The notes: generated from the letters alone by a model not told the origin. DNA of 39,594 nucleotides from Pseudomonadota bacterium (GCA_947449495.1 CANFSB010000013.1:1-39594), one strand, 5' to 3'; shown: positions 9,214-19,749, numbered from the stretch's first letter. Made by a program: numbers and translations.

Positions 9214-10764
9214 TCAGTCAGATATCGCCAGCAGCCGCTTGAGGCGCTGGTCATGCTTATAGATATCTTGCAGGAAGAGGATACGGCCATCCTCTGCAGC
9301 AATCGCTGTCGCATAAAAAATAATCACGCGCAGCGACTTTGACAGGTTGATGCGCTCGGGTCCGCCTTCAGCCTGCAAGCGATCTGCAATGCGCGCGCCA
9401 TCCCAACCCGCCTCGCCGGCGAACACAAACTCACCCAGCGCCTGCGGATCTTCGACGCGCACGCAACCATGACTAAATGCGCGTTCTGTACGCGCAAACA
9501 GCGACTGCGCCGGCGTGCTGTGCAGATACACGTTGTAAGGATTAGGGAACATGAACTTCACACGGCCCAGCGCATTGCGCGCACCGGGCTTCTGGCGCAC
9601 ACGCAACTCACCGCGTTGCAGAGGCTCCAGTGCCGACTCGTCCCATGCCACAACCGGCGAACTGTCGGCCTGGCCACGCACCAGCTCGTAATCCTGCTCG
9701 GCACCCCAAGCCAAGCGCTGTCGCAGCTTGGGCAGTATCTCGTTGCGAGCAATGCTTGCCGGCACATCCCAATAGGGCCGGAACACGACATAGCGCATGT
9801 CTGCCATGAACACTGGCGTGTTGTGACCGGGGAACGTACGACCCACGATCACATTCATGGCCAACATGTGCTGCTCACTGTCGCCCGGACCCCGAAAGGC
9901 ATAGAGCCGAAACTGCGGGATGTTGACCAGTATGAACGGACCCGAGGGTCGAGGCAGCCAGCGCGCCCGCTCCATAGACAGCTGCAACTGCTGCACCCTC
10001 TCGGCCAAGGGCAATTGCAGCGCAGCAATAGTGCCTGCGCCCAACACCCCATCGGCTTGCAAGCCATGGCGCGCCTGAAACCGCGACAGAGCCGCAGACA
10101 GCACTGAATCAAGTTGAGTCCCAGTGGCTTCGGCGTCGGCCTGCGGTAAATCACCCAGGCGTGCCAGCAACGCTCGCAATACTGGTGCGCCGGTATAACT
10201 TTCACCGGGCCGCACACTGCGCGCGGTCAGCGGCGGTAACACCGGCAACGCTGGCAACGCAGCCAATTGGCGATAGTGTGCGAGCGCCTGCTTGAGCAGG
10301 TGATAGTGGTTGTAATGCGGCTCGTAAGCATCCAGCGCAGCAGCCACGTCAGTGCTGGCAGCCAACGAGATCAAAGTAGCGACCGGATCCAGCACATCGA
10401 CAGGTACCGGCAACTTATAACCGGCAGCGGCCGGCGACACGCGACCCCGTTGCAGATGTCCAATCAGCAGCAGCGCCGCCTGCGACAACTGGCGATCCAG
10501 CTGTGCTTGAGAGGCCGCATCTTTTTGGCCCGACAGCGTCAGTAATTGTTGGGCTGAATAATCTGCAGGATGCAAACCCCGCTGGTCGGCATTGAGCAAC
10601 TGCTGTAACAAGGCGCTGCCCGTGGGGGTTAATGCACCAGCGCGATGCCATAGCGCGGTCACACCGCCGCGCTGATAGGCCTGTGCAACAGGATCTGCAG
10701 GCGCTTGCGCCAACACTGCAGAGCTGCAACCCAGCAGCAGACAAACCAGCAGCAGTACGCGCAT
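9214..10764 (-). CDS. L,D-transpeptidase, YcbB/LdtD-like
   Basis: The chosen ATG at 10764 has GGAG 7 bp upstream and gives a 516-residue protein starting with a signal sequence (MRVLLLVCLLLGCSSAVLAQ). LLGC may be a lipobox; otherwise cleavage follows AQ. The frame extends 29 codons further upstream without signal-peptide character. It has an N-terminal scaffold, a PG_binding_1 domain (LSRFQARHGLQADGVLGAGTI) and a C-terminal YkuD catalytic domain with the nucleophile motif SHGCVRVE and an upstream HSTP. Enzymes of this type make 3-3 crosslinks in periplasmic peptidoglycan. It is convergent with the YcbK-like gene. Confidence 0.93.
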   Translation of the reverse strand: MRVLLLVCLLLGCSSAVLAQAPADPVAQAYQRGGVTALWHRAGALTPTGSALLQQLLNADQRGLHPADYSAQQLLTLSGQKDAASQAQLDRQLSQAALLLIGHLQRGRVSPAAAGYKLPVPVDVLDPVATLISLAASTDVAAALDAYEPHYNHYHLLKQALAHYRQLAALPALPVLPPLTARSVRPGESYTGAPVLRALLARLGDLPQADAEATGTQLDSVLSAALSRFQARHGLQADGVLGAGTIAALQLPLAERVQQLQLSMERARWLPRPSGPFILVNIPQFRLYAFRGPGDSEQHMLAMNVIVGRTFPGHNTPVFMADMRYVVFRPYWDVPASIARNEILPKLRQRLAWGAEQDYELVRGQADSSPVVAWDESALEPLQRGELRVRQKPGARNALGRVKFMFPNPYNVYLHSTPAQSLFARTERAFSHGCVRVEDPQALGEFVFAGEAGWDGARIADRLQAEGGPERINLSKSLRVIIFYATAIAAEDGRILFLQDIYKHDQRLKRLLAISD

Positions 10765-10860
10765 GAACACTCCGCCACAATCCACCCGACTAAGCAGGCA
10801 AGGCAGACAGTATAGAACTGTGATGTTGCGTAGGTGGGCACACAGACACACACTAGACCG

Positions 10861-12843
10861 ATGAGCGAAGACACCGCAGCGCTATGGCGCCCCGATGCAG
10901 CACGCATCGAGAACAGTCACCTGAACCGCTTCGCACGCTGGGCGGCCCAGACCCATGGCGCACCAGCCTTGCAAGCTGACTGGCAGGCGTACTGGCCACT
11001 GCTTTGGCAGTGGTCGGTGCAGCATCGCGAGGCATTTTGGACGGCAGTGCTGCGCTATGCGGACCTTCAAGTTGAGGGCGAGCTGGAGCCTGCACTTCTG
11101 CACCCAGACGCCATGCCCGGTGCAGCGTGGTTTAGCAATCTGCGCCTCAACTATGCCGAAAACCTGTTACGCGGTGATGAGGCCACAGAGGTCCTTGTAT
11201 GTGTCGATGAGCGTGGCGGCCGCAGCAGTCTGACTCGCGGCGCACTGCGCGCCGATGTAGCGCGCATAGCCGCTGCGCTGCGCGACTGGGGCATAGGCCC
11301 TGGCGACGTCGTAGCCAGCTACCTGCCCAATCGCATCGAAACGGTGGTAGCTATGTTGGCTACCACGAGCCTGGGCGCCGTGTGGAGCAGCGCCTCACCG
11401 GACTTTGGTCTGGACGGCACGGCAGAGCGCTTTGAACAAGTGCAACCCAAAGTGCTGTTTGCCTGCGAAGGCTATGTGTATGCCGGCACAACACACCTTA
11501 CGCTGGCCACAGTGGCTGCCCTGCAATCGCGCCTGCCTCTGCTGCGCCACGTAGTAATCGTGCCCTGCCTCACCAGCACACCGGACCTGTCGGGATTAAA
11601 GATAGCAACGCTATGGCAAGACCTGCTGCAAGCCTATGCGCAGCACGATGTCCCCCGCTATACGCGACTGCCCTTCGATGCGCCGCTGTTCATCCTGTAT
11701 TCGTCCGGCACCACCGGCAAACCCAAGTGCATCGTGCATGGTATCGGCGGTAGCTTGCTGCAGCACGTCAAGGAACATCTGCTGCATGTCGATCTGCACG
11801 CCGGCGATAGGCTGTGTTACTACACCACATGCGGCTGGATGATGTGGAACTGGCAACTCTCTGCGCTAGCAGTCGGCGCCACCGTAGTGCTGTATGACGG
11901 CTCACCCGTGCACCCGCGCCGCGACAGCTTGTGGGAACTGGTGGCCAGCGAGTCCATCACCCACTTGGGCGTCAGCCCGCGTTACCTTGCCCTGCAGGCA
12001 CGCAGCAGCACGCCGCCAGCACAAAGCCACTCGCTGCAATCATTGCGCACTCTGCTATCCACTGGCTCCCCCTTGGGCAGTGAGCAGTTCGAGTTTGTCT
12101 ATGCGCACATCAAGACCGACCTGCACCTGGCGTCAATATCCGGTGGCACCGATATCCTGTCGTGCTTTTGCCTTGGCGTACCTTGCCTGCCTGTCTATCG
12201 TGGCCAGTTGCAGGCCGCGGGTCTTGGCATGGCGGTTGCCGTGTGGAACCAGCAGGGCCAAGCAGTACTCGCAGAGCGCGGCGAATTGGTCTGCACAGTG
12301 CCCTTCCCCTCCATGCCCACCGGTTTTGCTAACGACAGCGATGGCAGCCGCTATCACGCTGCATACTTTGAGCGCTTTGCACAGGTATGGCACCACGGCG
12401 ACTATGCAATCGCCACGGCAGAAGGGGGGTTCATTCTGCTGGGTCGTTCCGACGCCACCCTCAATCCCGGTGGAGTGCGCATAGGCACAGCTGAGATCTA
12501 CCGCCAACTCGAACATGTCGAGGAAGTGGTTGATGCCGTAGTAATCGGCCAGCAGCGCGACACAGACGAGCGCATCGTATTGTTTGTGGTGCTGCGCGCG
12601 GGCGTGATACTTGATCTTCCTTTGCAACAACGCATCCGCGAACACATCCGCCACAACACGTCACCGCGGCATGTGCCAGCGCGCATCGTGCAAGTGGATG
12701 AAGTGCCACGCACCCGCAGCGGCAAGGTGGTTGAATTGGCGGTACGTGATGTGGTGCATGGAAGACAGGTGGTGAACCTGCAGGCCATTGCCAATGCGCA
12801 GTGCCTGGATCAATACCGCAACCGACAGGAACTGGGCAGCTGA
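10861..12843 (+). CDS. aacS: Acetoacetyl-CoA synthetase
   Basis: The protein is 660 residues from the ATG at 10861. An in-frame GTG lies 27 bp upstream, and neither start has a strong ribosome binding site. It is an ANL-family ligase with the P-loop YSSGTTGKPKCIVHG, the GGTDI motif, GRSDATLNPGGVRIGTAEIY and the C-terminal catalytic-lysine motif RTRSGKVVE. The N-terminal ACAS_N segment (AWFSNLRLNYAENLL) and overall length match acetoacetyl-CoA synthetases rather than acetyl-CoA synthetases. It converts acetoacetate, ATP and CoA to acetoacetyl-CoA in the cytoplasm. The stop codon abuts the stop of the convergent fumarylacetoacetase-family gene (TGATCA, no gap). The BKACE gene upstream of that one predicts a source of acetoacetate. 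Confidence 0.93.
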   Translation: MSEDTAALWRPDAARIENSHLNRFARWAAQTHGAPALQADWQAYWPLLWQWSVQHREAFWTAVLRYADLQVEGELEPALLHPDAMPGAAWFSNLRLNYAENLLRGDEATEVLVCVDERGGRSSLTRGALRADVARIAAALRDWGIGPGDVVASYLPNRIETVVAMLATTSLGAVWSSASPDFGLDGTAERFEQVQPKVLFACEGYVYAGTTHLTLATVAALQSRLPLLRHVVIVPCLTSTPDLSGLKIATLWQDLLQAYAQHDVPRYTRLPFDAPLFILYSSGTTGKPKCIVHGIGGSLLQHVKEHLLHVDLHAGDRLCYYTTCGWMMWNWQLSALAVGATVVLYDGSPVHPRRDSLWELVASESITHLGVSPRYLALQARSSTPPAQSHSLQSLRTLLSTGSPLGSEQFEFVYAHIKTDLHLASISGGTDILSCFCLGVPCLPVYRGQLQAAGLGMAVAVWNQQGQAVLAERGELVCTVPFPSMPTGFANDSDGSRYHAAYFERFAQVWHHGDYAIATAEGGFILLGRSDATLNPGGVRIGTAEIYRQLEHVEEVVDAVVIGQQRDTDERIVLFVVLRAGVILDLPLQQRIREHIRHNTSPRHVPARIVQVDEVPRTRSGKVVELAVRDVVHGRQVVNLQAIANAQCLDQYRNRQELGS

Positions 12844-13866
12844 TCAGCCGCGAGGCAATCGCCAGTCCGGCAGCACCGGATTCTCTCGACGCACACCGTT
12901 ACGCAGCGTGCCCAAGCCGGTGATGCTGACTTCCACCGGGCCATCCAAGCGCTGCAGATCTGCCAAGTGCAGTGAACGCTTGGACCCTGCCCCGGGGCGA
13001 AACGCCGTACCCATCGAGAGAATATCGCCTGGTTCCAGCGTAAAAAATCGCGACGCCCATGCCAGCACTTCGGCTACGCGATAGCTGTAAAAGGCAGTGC
13101 TGTCCTCGGCGATTACCTCGCCGCTGACACGACAGACAACATCCAGCGCATCCGGATCAGGCAGATCGTCTGGAGTGACCAACCATGGGCCGCAAGGGCA
13201 AAACCCATCGCTGCCTTTATAGCGCGCGGTATAGGACAGATGCTGCTCACGGCGCTCCAGCACATCCGGATCTGCAGCCGAGGCATACAGCGCCCAGTAA
13301 TGCACACGGTCTTCAGCACGCATCGCATTGCCGGTAATGTCGTTGATGATGGTGTAACCAGCCACGCAATCTAGTGCTGATTGTGGATCCAGATCGCGCG
13401 CACGCTTGCCGATCACCACCCCTAATTCGGGCTCCGGATGCAAGCCACCGTAATAAGGTCGAACCACCAAGTCTTCGCCATGACCCAGCAGGCTGGTGCG
13501 TGCCTTGAGAAACATGAGTGGGTGTGCGGGCGCGCTGATCTTGCGGGCATCAGAGGCCGTGTTGTTGAGAGCCACGCCCAGCACCTTGCCAGGCTGCAGT
13601 ACCGGCGGCCGCCACTGCACAGCCGACTCTGGGATCAGCTGCAGCCGCTGCAACTGTGACTGCGCGACGCCGTGCGCACGCCGCAACAGCGCCATCGCCG
13701 GCTGACCAGCCTGCAGAAGAGACAGCATATCGGGGCAGGCTTCCAACGCGGCCAACTGCGGATCTGCCAGCACGGTCAATGTGTCATGCAGACACAGCAG
13801 ACTGTCGCTGCCTTGCTGCCAGCCCACACGCTCACGACCACCGTAACGGAAGCTGGCGAGTTTCAT
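12844..13866 (-). CDS. Fumarylacetoacetate hydrolase family protein
   Basis: The start at 13866 gives MKLASFRYGGRERVG, a typical FAH-family N terminus, in a 340-residue protein. The frame is open for 64 more codons, but these overlap the upstream BKACE gene and look non-coding. The metal site HPEPELGVVIG (E145, E147) and IINDIT (D176) are present, followed by YRVAEVLAWASRFFTLEPGDILSMGT split across the usual fold. Members hydrolyse C-C bonds in 3-oxo or acylpyruvate-type substrates, or act as hydratases or decarboxylases. The substrate cannot be read from sequence. It lies 13 bp behind the BKACE gene and probably shares its mRNA and pathway. Confidence 0.9.
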   Translation of the reverse strand: MKLASFRYGGRERVGWQQGSDSLLCLHDTLTVLADPQLAALEACPDMLSLLQAGQPAMALLRRAHGVAQSQLQRLQLIPESAVQWRPPVLQPGKVLGVALNNTASDARKISAPAHPLMFLKARTSLLGHGEDLVVRPYYGGLHPEPELGVVIGKRARDLDPQSALDCVAGYTIINDITGNAMRAEDRVHYWALYASAADPDVLERREQHLSYTARYKGSDGFCPCGPWLVTPDDLPDPDALDVVCRVSGEVIAEDSTAFYSYRVAEVLAWASRFFTLEPGDILSMGTAFRPGAGSKRSLHLADLQRLDGPVEVSITGLGTLRNGVRRENPVLPDWRLPRG

Positions 13867-13879
13867 CGCCGTAGTGCGC

Positions 13880-14713
13880 TCAGGCTTGCCGCGTGCGGAA
13901 CAGGGCTCGAACCTGCTCCGGTGACGCCAACGGTCGACCCGCCGCTGCAGCCAACTGCGCCACCTGGGCCACGCGGGCCTCAGGTGATTCAAGCAGACTG
14001 CCGTCCGGCTGTTCGAGGCTGTTCTCAAACCCCACTCGCACGTGGCCACCCAGCGCAATCACCCGCTCGGCAACTGACAGCTCGGCTCTGCCAAACGCAC
14101 AAGCCGACCACGGCCATTGGGCAGGCCACGCTGCCAGAAACTCATCGAGCTCCGCAGGATCGGCCTGCTGGTCTTGTGCATAGCGACCCAGCACGAACAA
14201 CCCATGAGGCTGATCGACCGGCAGCAATCCGCTCTCGACCAGCGATTGCAAAAACGCGATCTCGGCCGGCTCATACAAAATGTATTGGGCGCTTAGGCCA
14301 CGCCCCAATTCCCAAGCAAAGAACTCGGCGACCGCTTGCGAGACCACACCGTTGGAGAACAGCTCTCGCAACGCAAACGAAGCAGCCTCGGGTGAAGCGC
14401 CACGTACCGCAGCGATTTGTTGCAGCGGATCAAACAGGCCGCAGGACTCGGTGGTGATCTGCACCAGCAACTCTGCGCCGGCCATGCGCCGCACTTGCTT
14501 GATCGCCTCGCGATACAGCGGCGCAGACAGACTGTGAGCGCCCTGCTCGTCACGCACATGTAAATGCAGCAACCCTGCGCCGGCCAGCCGGCACCGCGCG
14601 GCAGTTGTTGCAACTTCCGCGGCCGTGATCGGCAAGCCCTCGTGATCGCTCTTGGTGCGTCGGGCGCCATTGGGCGCAACACCGATGAGAAGTGGCGTTG
14701 TGGCTGTGCTCAT
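13880..14713 (-). CDS. Beta-keto acid cleavage enzyme (BKACE, DUF849)
   Basis: The 277-residue protein has the BKACE signatures GVAPNGAR near the N terminus, LLHLHVRDEQG with the zinc-binding pair H50/H52, and RVGFEN (R226, E230) near the C terminus. BKACE enzymes, first described as Kce of lysine fermentation, join a beta-keto acid with acetyl-CoA to give acetoacetate and a new CoA thioester. The ATG at 14713 was chosen because it begins MSTATTP directly before the beta-barrel start; a GTG 21 bp upstream is possible. It precedes the FAH-family gene. The nearby acetoacetyl-CoA synthetase would recover the acetoacetate. The actual keto acid is unknown. Confidence 0.9.
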   Translation of the reverse strand: MSTATTPLLIGVAPNGARRTKSDHEGLPITAAEVATTAARCRLAGAGLLHLHVRDEQGAHSLSAPLYREAIKQVRRMAGAELLVQITTESCGLFDPLQQIAAVRGASPEAASFALRELFSNGVVSQAVAEFFAWELGRGLSAQYILYEPAEIAFLQSLVESGLLPVDQPHGLFVLGRYAQDQQADPAELDEFLAAWPAQWPWSACAFGRAELSVAERVIALGGHVRVGFENSLEQPDGSLLESPEARVAQVAQLAAAAGRPLASPEQVRALFRTRQA

Positions 14714-14777
14714 AGCCTGCAGTGTATCGCGCACCCGCGCGGTCTAATATCGACCAGCGAAATTCACGGAGATAGCT

Positions 14778-14843
14778 ATGTCACGTTTCAGAGCAAAAAA
14801 TGCTCTGATTAACGGTTATGCACCCGGGCCGAGCGCGCTTTAA
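14778..14843 (+). CDS. Possible 21-residue small ORF
   Basis: ATG at 14778 begins a 21-codon frame (MSRFRAKNALINGY then APGPSAL) preceded by GGAG at a 6-bp spacing, better than the ribosome binding sites of several real genes here. A TCTAATAT stretch about 30 bp upstream might act as a -10. Its stop overlaps the stop of the convergent carotenoid oxygenase gene. It contains an 8-bp inverted repeat with an AAAAA loop. The frame could easily be chance, and no family is recognised. Confidence 0.2.
   Translation: MSRFRAKNALINGYAPGPSAL
14788..14808. repeat. Short perfect inverted repeat
   Basis: TCAGAGCA and TGCTCTGA form an 8-bp stem around an AAAAA loop in the gap between the BKACE and carotenoid oxygenase genes. 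It has no T-run on either side, so it is not a standard intrinsic terminator. It may stabilise the 3' end of the minus-strand operon mRNA. Confidence 0.4.
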
Positions 14844-16312
14844 GGCGCGCCGACCTTGGCAGCGGCCAGCTGTGCACCAGACACCCACCAGCCATGCACC
14901 TGCGGTCGCAGCGCCAGCGGCATCTTGATTACCGCCACCGGCGGCGCCGAAATGCGATCAGCCTGCAGCACCACGAGCTCTGAACGGTGGTGCTCTGAGT
15001 CCAGCTCATAATCGATGACAGCCAGAAGCCAACCGGCATGGCCAGGCGTAGCCGAGGGTACATGCACAGGCTCATTGAACGCGACGCCAGGCCCCAGCAC
15101 CAACGCATCTTTGACTTGTCCGGATGTAACATCGACATGCAGCAGGCAGTTAAAGCAACTGCCCACCGGACCACCCACGACGGGCGGACCAATGCGCGGG
15201 TCATAACAGGGCATCCAAAAATCGGTGTACGCCCTGCCCTGATCGCCATCGCGCAAGCGCGGCAGATCACCGGGCGGACCAATCACCTGCGATTGCAACG
15301 TGGCAGCAGGATCTGACAGATCAACGCTCCAACGCGTCAACCCACCCGTCATGGTGCGCGGATCAAACGGATCGTCTGGCCCATGCATGAATGGGAAGGC
15401 ATTGGTGCTGGTCAGACAGATATCGACGTGAACCGTCTGGCCCTGCTGGAAAGCATTAACGAAGTGGAAGGCAGAGACGCCCTTGGGCCCCTTGAACCAG
15501 CGCAGTTGATCGACGCTGCCATAACGAGGCATAACCCCCAACCAGCTATCGCCATCGGGCTCGTGGATCCACTTGTCACCGCCACCCTTGAGCCGATCAA
15601 GATCGGTCAGCGTGGGGAACAGCGGAAACAGCGCATAGTCTTCGGTAATGGCAAAATCGTGAATGGTCGACAGATAAGGCTGCGCGAACCACTGCTCTGA
15701 CACCAGCTTGCCGTCTTTGTCGGCAATCCAATACGCCACTTGATCGGTGCAAGTACCACCGGCCTCATAGCCAAACGAGAACATTTCACCAGTGACCGGA
15801 TCGACGCGCACGTGCGCCGTCATAGTCTGGCTGCGCAGCATGCCGGCAAAGTCATAGCTGCCGACCGTCTCAAGGGTGTGCGGATTGACCTCGTAAGCGC
15901 GGCCATCTTCCTTGGTCATCAACAACCGGCCCGCATGCCACACCGGTGTGGTGTTGGCCACGGTGCGATCCACGCCCTGCACTTGCGGCAAATCGGTAAA
16001 CGGATTGCGGTACTTACCAAACAGCGCATGACGCGCCTTGCGCTCTGCTTCATAGCGCGCGGTGTGTACGTAACGAATATCGTGATCAATAGCGCCGTTG
16101 CTGATGCGAAACCGACTGACCATGCCATCGCCAGACAACGCGATGTCGGCAGGATCGCGTGGTGCATGAGCCGGATCCGGCACTGCACGGAAAAACGCGC
16201 CGTCTAGCTCTGCAGGAATGCTGCCTTGCACCTCGAGGTTGCGCGCGCTCCACTCGATGCCGATCGGTCGGTTAAGTCCATTGAACTGAACCGTATCCGG
16301 GTACTTGGCCAT
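14840..16312 (-). CDS. Carotenoid/lignostilbene oxygenase family protein
   Basis: The 490-residue protein matches the RPE65/carotenoid cleavage dioxygenase family. It starts with the usual ELDGAFFRAVPDP and GDGMVSRFRI segments and has the four iron-ligand histidines at H167, H218, H283 and H473 (TAHVRVDP, IHDF, AFHFVN, VHGWW). Such enzymes use non-haem Fe(II) and O2 to split a C=C bond in carotenoids, retinoids or stilbenes. Bacterial relatives include lignostilbene dioxygenases and uncharacterised degradative enzymes. AGGAG lies 5-6 bp before the ATG. It starts only 15 bp after the purA stop, so it is probably read from the hfq-purA operon, an unexpected partner. Substrate unknown. Confidence 0.9.
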   Translation of the reverse strand: MAKYPDTVQFNGLNRPIGIEWSARNLEVQGSIPAELDGAFFRAVPDPAHAPRDPADIALSGDGMVSRFRISNGAIDHDIRYVHTARYEAERKARHALFGKYRNPFTDLPQVQGVDRTVANTTPVWHAGRLLMTKEDGRAYEVNPHTLETVGSYDFAGMLRSQTMTAHVRVDPVTGEMFSFGYEAGGTCTDQVAYWIADKDGKLVSEQWFAQPYLSTIHDFAITEDYALFPLFPTLTDLDRLKGGGDKWIHEPDGDSWLGVMPRYGSVDQLRWFKGPKGVSAFHFVNAFQQGQTVHVDICLTSTNAFPFMHGPDDPFDPRTMTGGLTRWSVDLSDPAATLQSQVIGPPGDLPRLRDGDQGRAYTDFWMPCYDPRIGPPVVGGPVGSCFNCLLHVDVTSGQVKDALVLGPGVAFNEPVHVPSATPGHAGWLLAVIDYELDSEHHRSELVVLQADRISAPPVAVIKMPLALRPQVHGWWVSGAQLAAAKVGAP

Positions 16313-16327
16313 AGGCGCTCCTGAGGC

Positions 16328-17650
<1,323 letters not shown>

Positions 17651-17659
17651 TCAGTCGCT

Positions 17660-18529
17660 TTAGCGACGACCGGGAGAATTGAGGTATTTGAAGAACTCGC
17701 CTTCCGGCTGGACGACCATCACGTCGCCCTCACGACCTAGCGAATTGCGATACGCCTGCAGGCTGCGATAGAAGCCATAGAACTCGGGCGACTTACCGTA
17801 GGCGGACGAGTAGATGCGCCCGGCAAGCACATCGCCTTCGCCGCGCAGCAACTGCGCATCGCGCTGCGTGCGGGCCAGCAACTCGGTGCGCTGCCGATCG
17901 GATTCAGCACGGATGCGCTCGGCCTCGGCAGAACCTTCGGCGCGCAACCGGTTGCCCAGTGCGCGGAAGCTCTCTTGCATACGCTGGTAAACAGAGCCGC
18001 TGACTTCATCTGGCAAATCGATACGCTGAACGCGCACGTCCACCAGTTCGATACCGAGCTCTTTTACCGATTCGCTGGCGCGACCAAACATATCGCCAGT
18101 GAACGCGGCACGCTCTGCCACCACAATTTCTTGCAGCGTTCGCTTGGCCACTACGCTCTTGATGCCGTCTTTGACGATTTCGCCCAAACGTGAACCGGCG
18201 ATGTCTTCGATGCCACCAGACGTTCGGTAGTAGTGGCCCACATCTTTGATGCGCCACTTGACGTAGAAGTCGACGATGAGGCCCTTGTTCTCGGCGGTGA
18301 GGAAGGTCTCGCCCTGATAGTTCTGGGTGACCACCCGCTGCTCAAACTTGACCACCTGATCGACCAGAGGCCACTTGAGGTGCAAGCCGGGGCCATATTG
18401 CATGCCACGGATCTCACCGAACTGCGTGCGCATCGCAACCTGTGTTTCGCGCACCTGAAACAACGAACCCAGCGCCAGCAGTGCCAGCACCAGGACGCCA
18501 ATCACTATCGGCATTACACGCGAGTTCAT
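17660..18529 (-). CDS. hflC: FtsH protease modulator HflC
   Basis: The 289-residue SPFH/band-7 protein has one N-terminal membrane anchor (IGVLVLALLALGSLFQV), the stretch ETQVAMRTQFGEI and a long helical C-terminal half rich in RAEGSAEAERIRAESDRQR. With HflK it forms the large periplasmic-side complex that surrounds and restrains the membrane protease FtsH. The start overlaps the hflK stop by one base (TGATG), giving coupled translation and fitting equal amounts of the partners. Confidence 0.96.
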   Translation of the reverse strand: MNSRVMPIVIGVLVLALLALGSLFQVRETQVAMRTQFGEIRGMQYGPGLHLKWPLVDQVVKFEQRVVTQNYQGETFLTAENKGLIVDFYVKWRIKDVGHYYRTSGGIEDIAGSRLGEIVKDGIKSVVAKRTLQEIVVAERAAFTGDMFGRASESVKELGIELVDVRVQRIDLPDEVSGSVYQRMQESFRALGNRLRAEGSAEAERIRAESDRQRTELLARTQRDAQLLRGEGDVLAGRIYSSAYGKSPEFYGFYRSLQAYRNSLGREGDVMVVQPEGEFFKYLNSPGRR

Positions 18530-19716
18530 CAGCGCTCCCCGCGGCTGCGGCCGTCGATAGTGACCGATTCAAGCGGCGAAGCCGACGCCGGCTTGCCCTG
18601 CTGTGCGGCACCACCACTGATTGGATCCGCTGGTGCTGCGCGCAGCACATTGCGATCGAACATGCGGTCCAGCGGCAGATAGATCATGTTGCCGCCTGCA
18701 CCGGGCTTGGTGTCGAGCACCACTTTTTGCGAGCGCTGCATGATTGATTCGATAGCGTCGATATACATGCGTTGGCGCGTGACTTCCGGTGCTGACTGAT
18801 AAGCGGCATAGACGCTGTTGAAGCGCGCCACATCGCCCTCAGCCTGCGACACCACCTGTGACTTATAGGCTTCGGCATCTTGCATCAGACGCTGTGCCGC
18901 ACCCTGCGCCTTGGGCAGGATGTCGTTAGCGTAGGCCTGCGCTTCCTTGCTGAAACGGTCACGGTCTTCGATAGCCTTGTTGGCATCGCGCTGCGATGCC
19001 AGCACGGCTTCGGGCACCTGCACGTCGGTGAGGTTGACGCTGGTGACACGAATACCGCTGTTGTAGGTATCGAGCGTGCGCTGCACCAAATCGCGTGTGT
19101 CTTCGGTGATGCGCTGGCGGGACACACCAAGCACTTGATCAAGCTGCGCCTGTCCGACAATCTCGCGGATAGCGCTTTCGCTCACTTCGCGCAGCGTGGA
19201 CTCCGGATCGCGCACCTGAAACAGCACTTTGACCGGATCGCTGTACTGGTACTGAATGGCCGAACGGATATCAACCAAGTTAACGTCAGCAGTCAGCATG
19301 CGAGAGCGGTACTCGACGCTGTTGACCTTGCTGACGTTGACCTTGGTGACCGTTTCGATGGGCCAAGGAAAAGCCCAACCCAAACCGGGATTGCGCACTG
19401 CTGTGAACTTGCCAAAGCGCTGCACGACAGCGCGCTCAGACGCATCTACCTGGAAAAACCCAGCGGCCAACCACAGGGCCGCCACCGCAGCGCCGACCAA
19501 TGCTATCGGTGAACCACCGATGCCCGGCAGCTTCGGCCCACTTGCCGAAGGACCGCTGTCATTGCCGCTGCCGCTGCCACTACCGGCGTCGGGTCTTACT
19601 AGACCTTCGAGCCAGCGTTGCACTTGTTTGAAGGGATCTTCACCGCCAGGTTTGCGGCCCGGGGGACGATTGCCTGGCGGCGTGCCGCCTGAGTTATCTG
19701 GTGTGTTCCAAGCCAT
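18529..19716 (-). CDS. hflK: FtsH protease modulator HflK
   Basis: The 395-residue protein has a Gly/Pro-rich cytoplasmic N terminus (PPGNRPPGRKPGGEDPFKQ) with a run of alternating Gly/Ser. A membrane segment (ALVGAAVAALWLAAGFFQV) and an SPFH domain beginning ERAVVQRFGKF follow, then an EAQAYANDILPKAQGAAQR helical region. This is the HflK layout. It partners HflC in control of FtsH. There is no good Shine-Dalgarno upstream (CTTGCCCC), so its translation may depend on readthrough from hflX 33 bp upstream. Confidence 0.96.
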   Translation of the reverse strand: MAWNTPDNSGGTPPGNRPPGRKPGGEDPFKQVQRWLEGLVRPDAGSGSGSGNDSGPSASGPKLPGIGGSPIALVGAAVAALWLAAGFFQVDASERAVVQRFGKFTAVRNPGLGWAFPWPIETVTKVNVSKVNSVEYRSRMLTADVNLVDIRSAIQYQYSDPVKVLFQVRDPESTLREVSESAIREIVGQAQLDQVLGVSRQRITEDTRDLVQRTLDTYNSGIRVTSVNLTDVQVPEAVLASQRDANKAIEDRDRFSKEAQAYANDILPKAQGAAQRLMQDAEAYKSQVVSQAEGDVARFNSVYAAYQSAPEVTRQRMYIDAIESIMQRSQKVVLDTKPGAGGNMIYLPLDRMFDRNVLRAAPADPISGGAAQQGKPASASPLESVTIDGRSRGER

Positions 19717-19749
19717 GGGGCAAGTGTAGCAAGAACACTGTGAAGGCTG

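Noticed and set aside
14788-14808. Intrinsic terminator after the carotenoid oxygenase gene
   Set aside because: The hairpin is perfect but lacks a T-run on the minus strand, so termination there is not supported.
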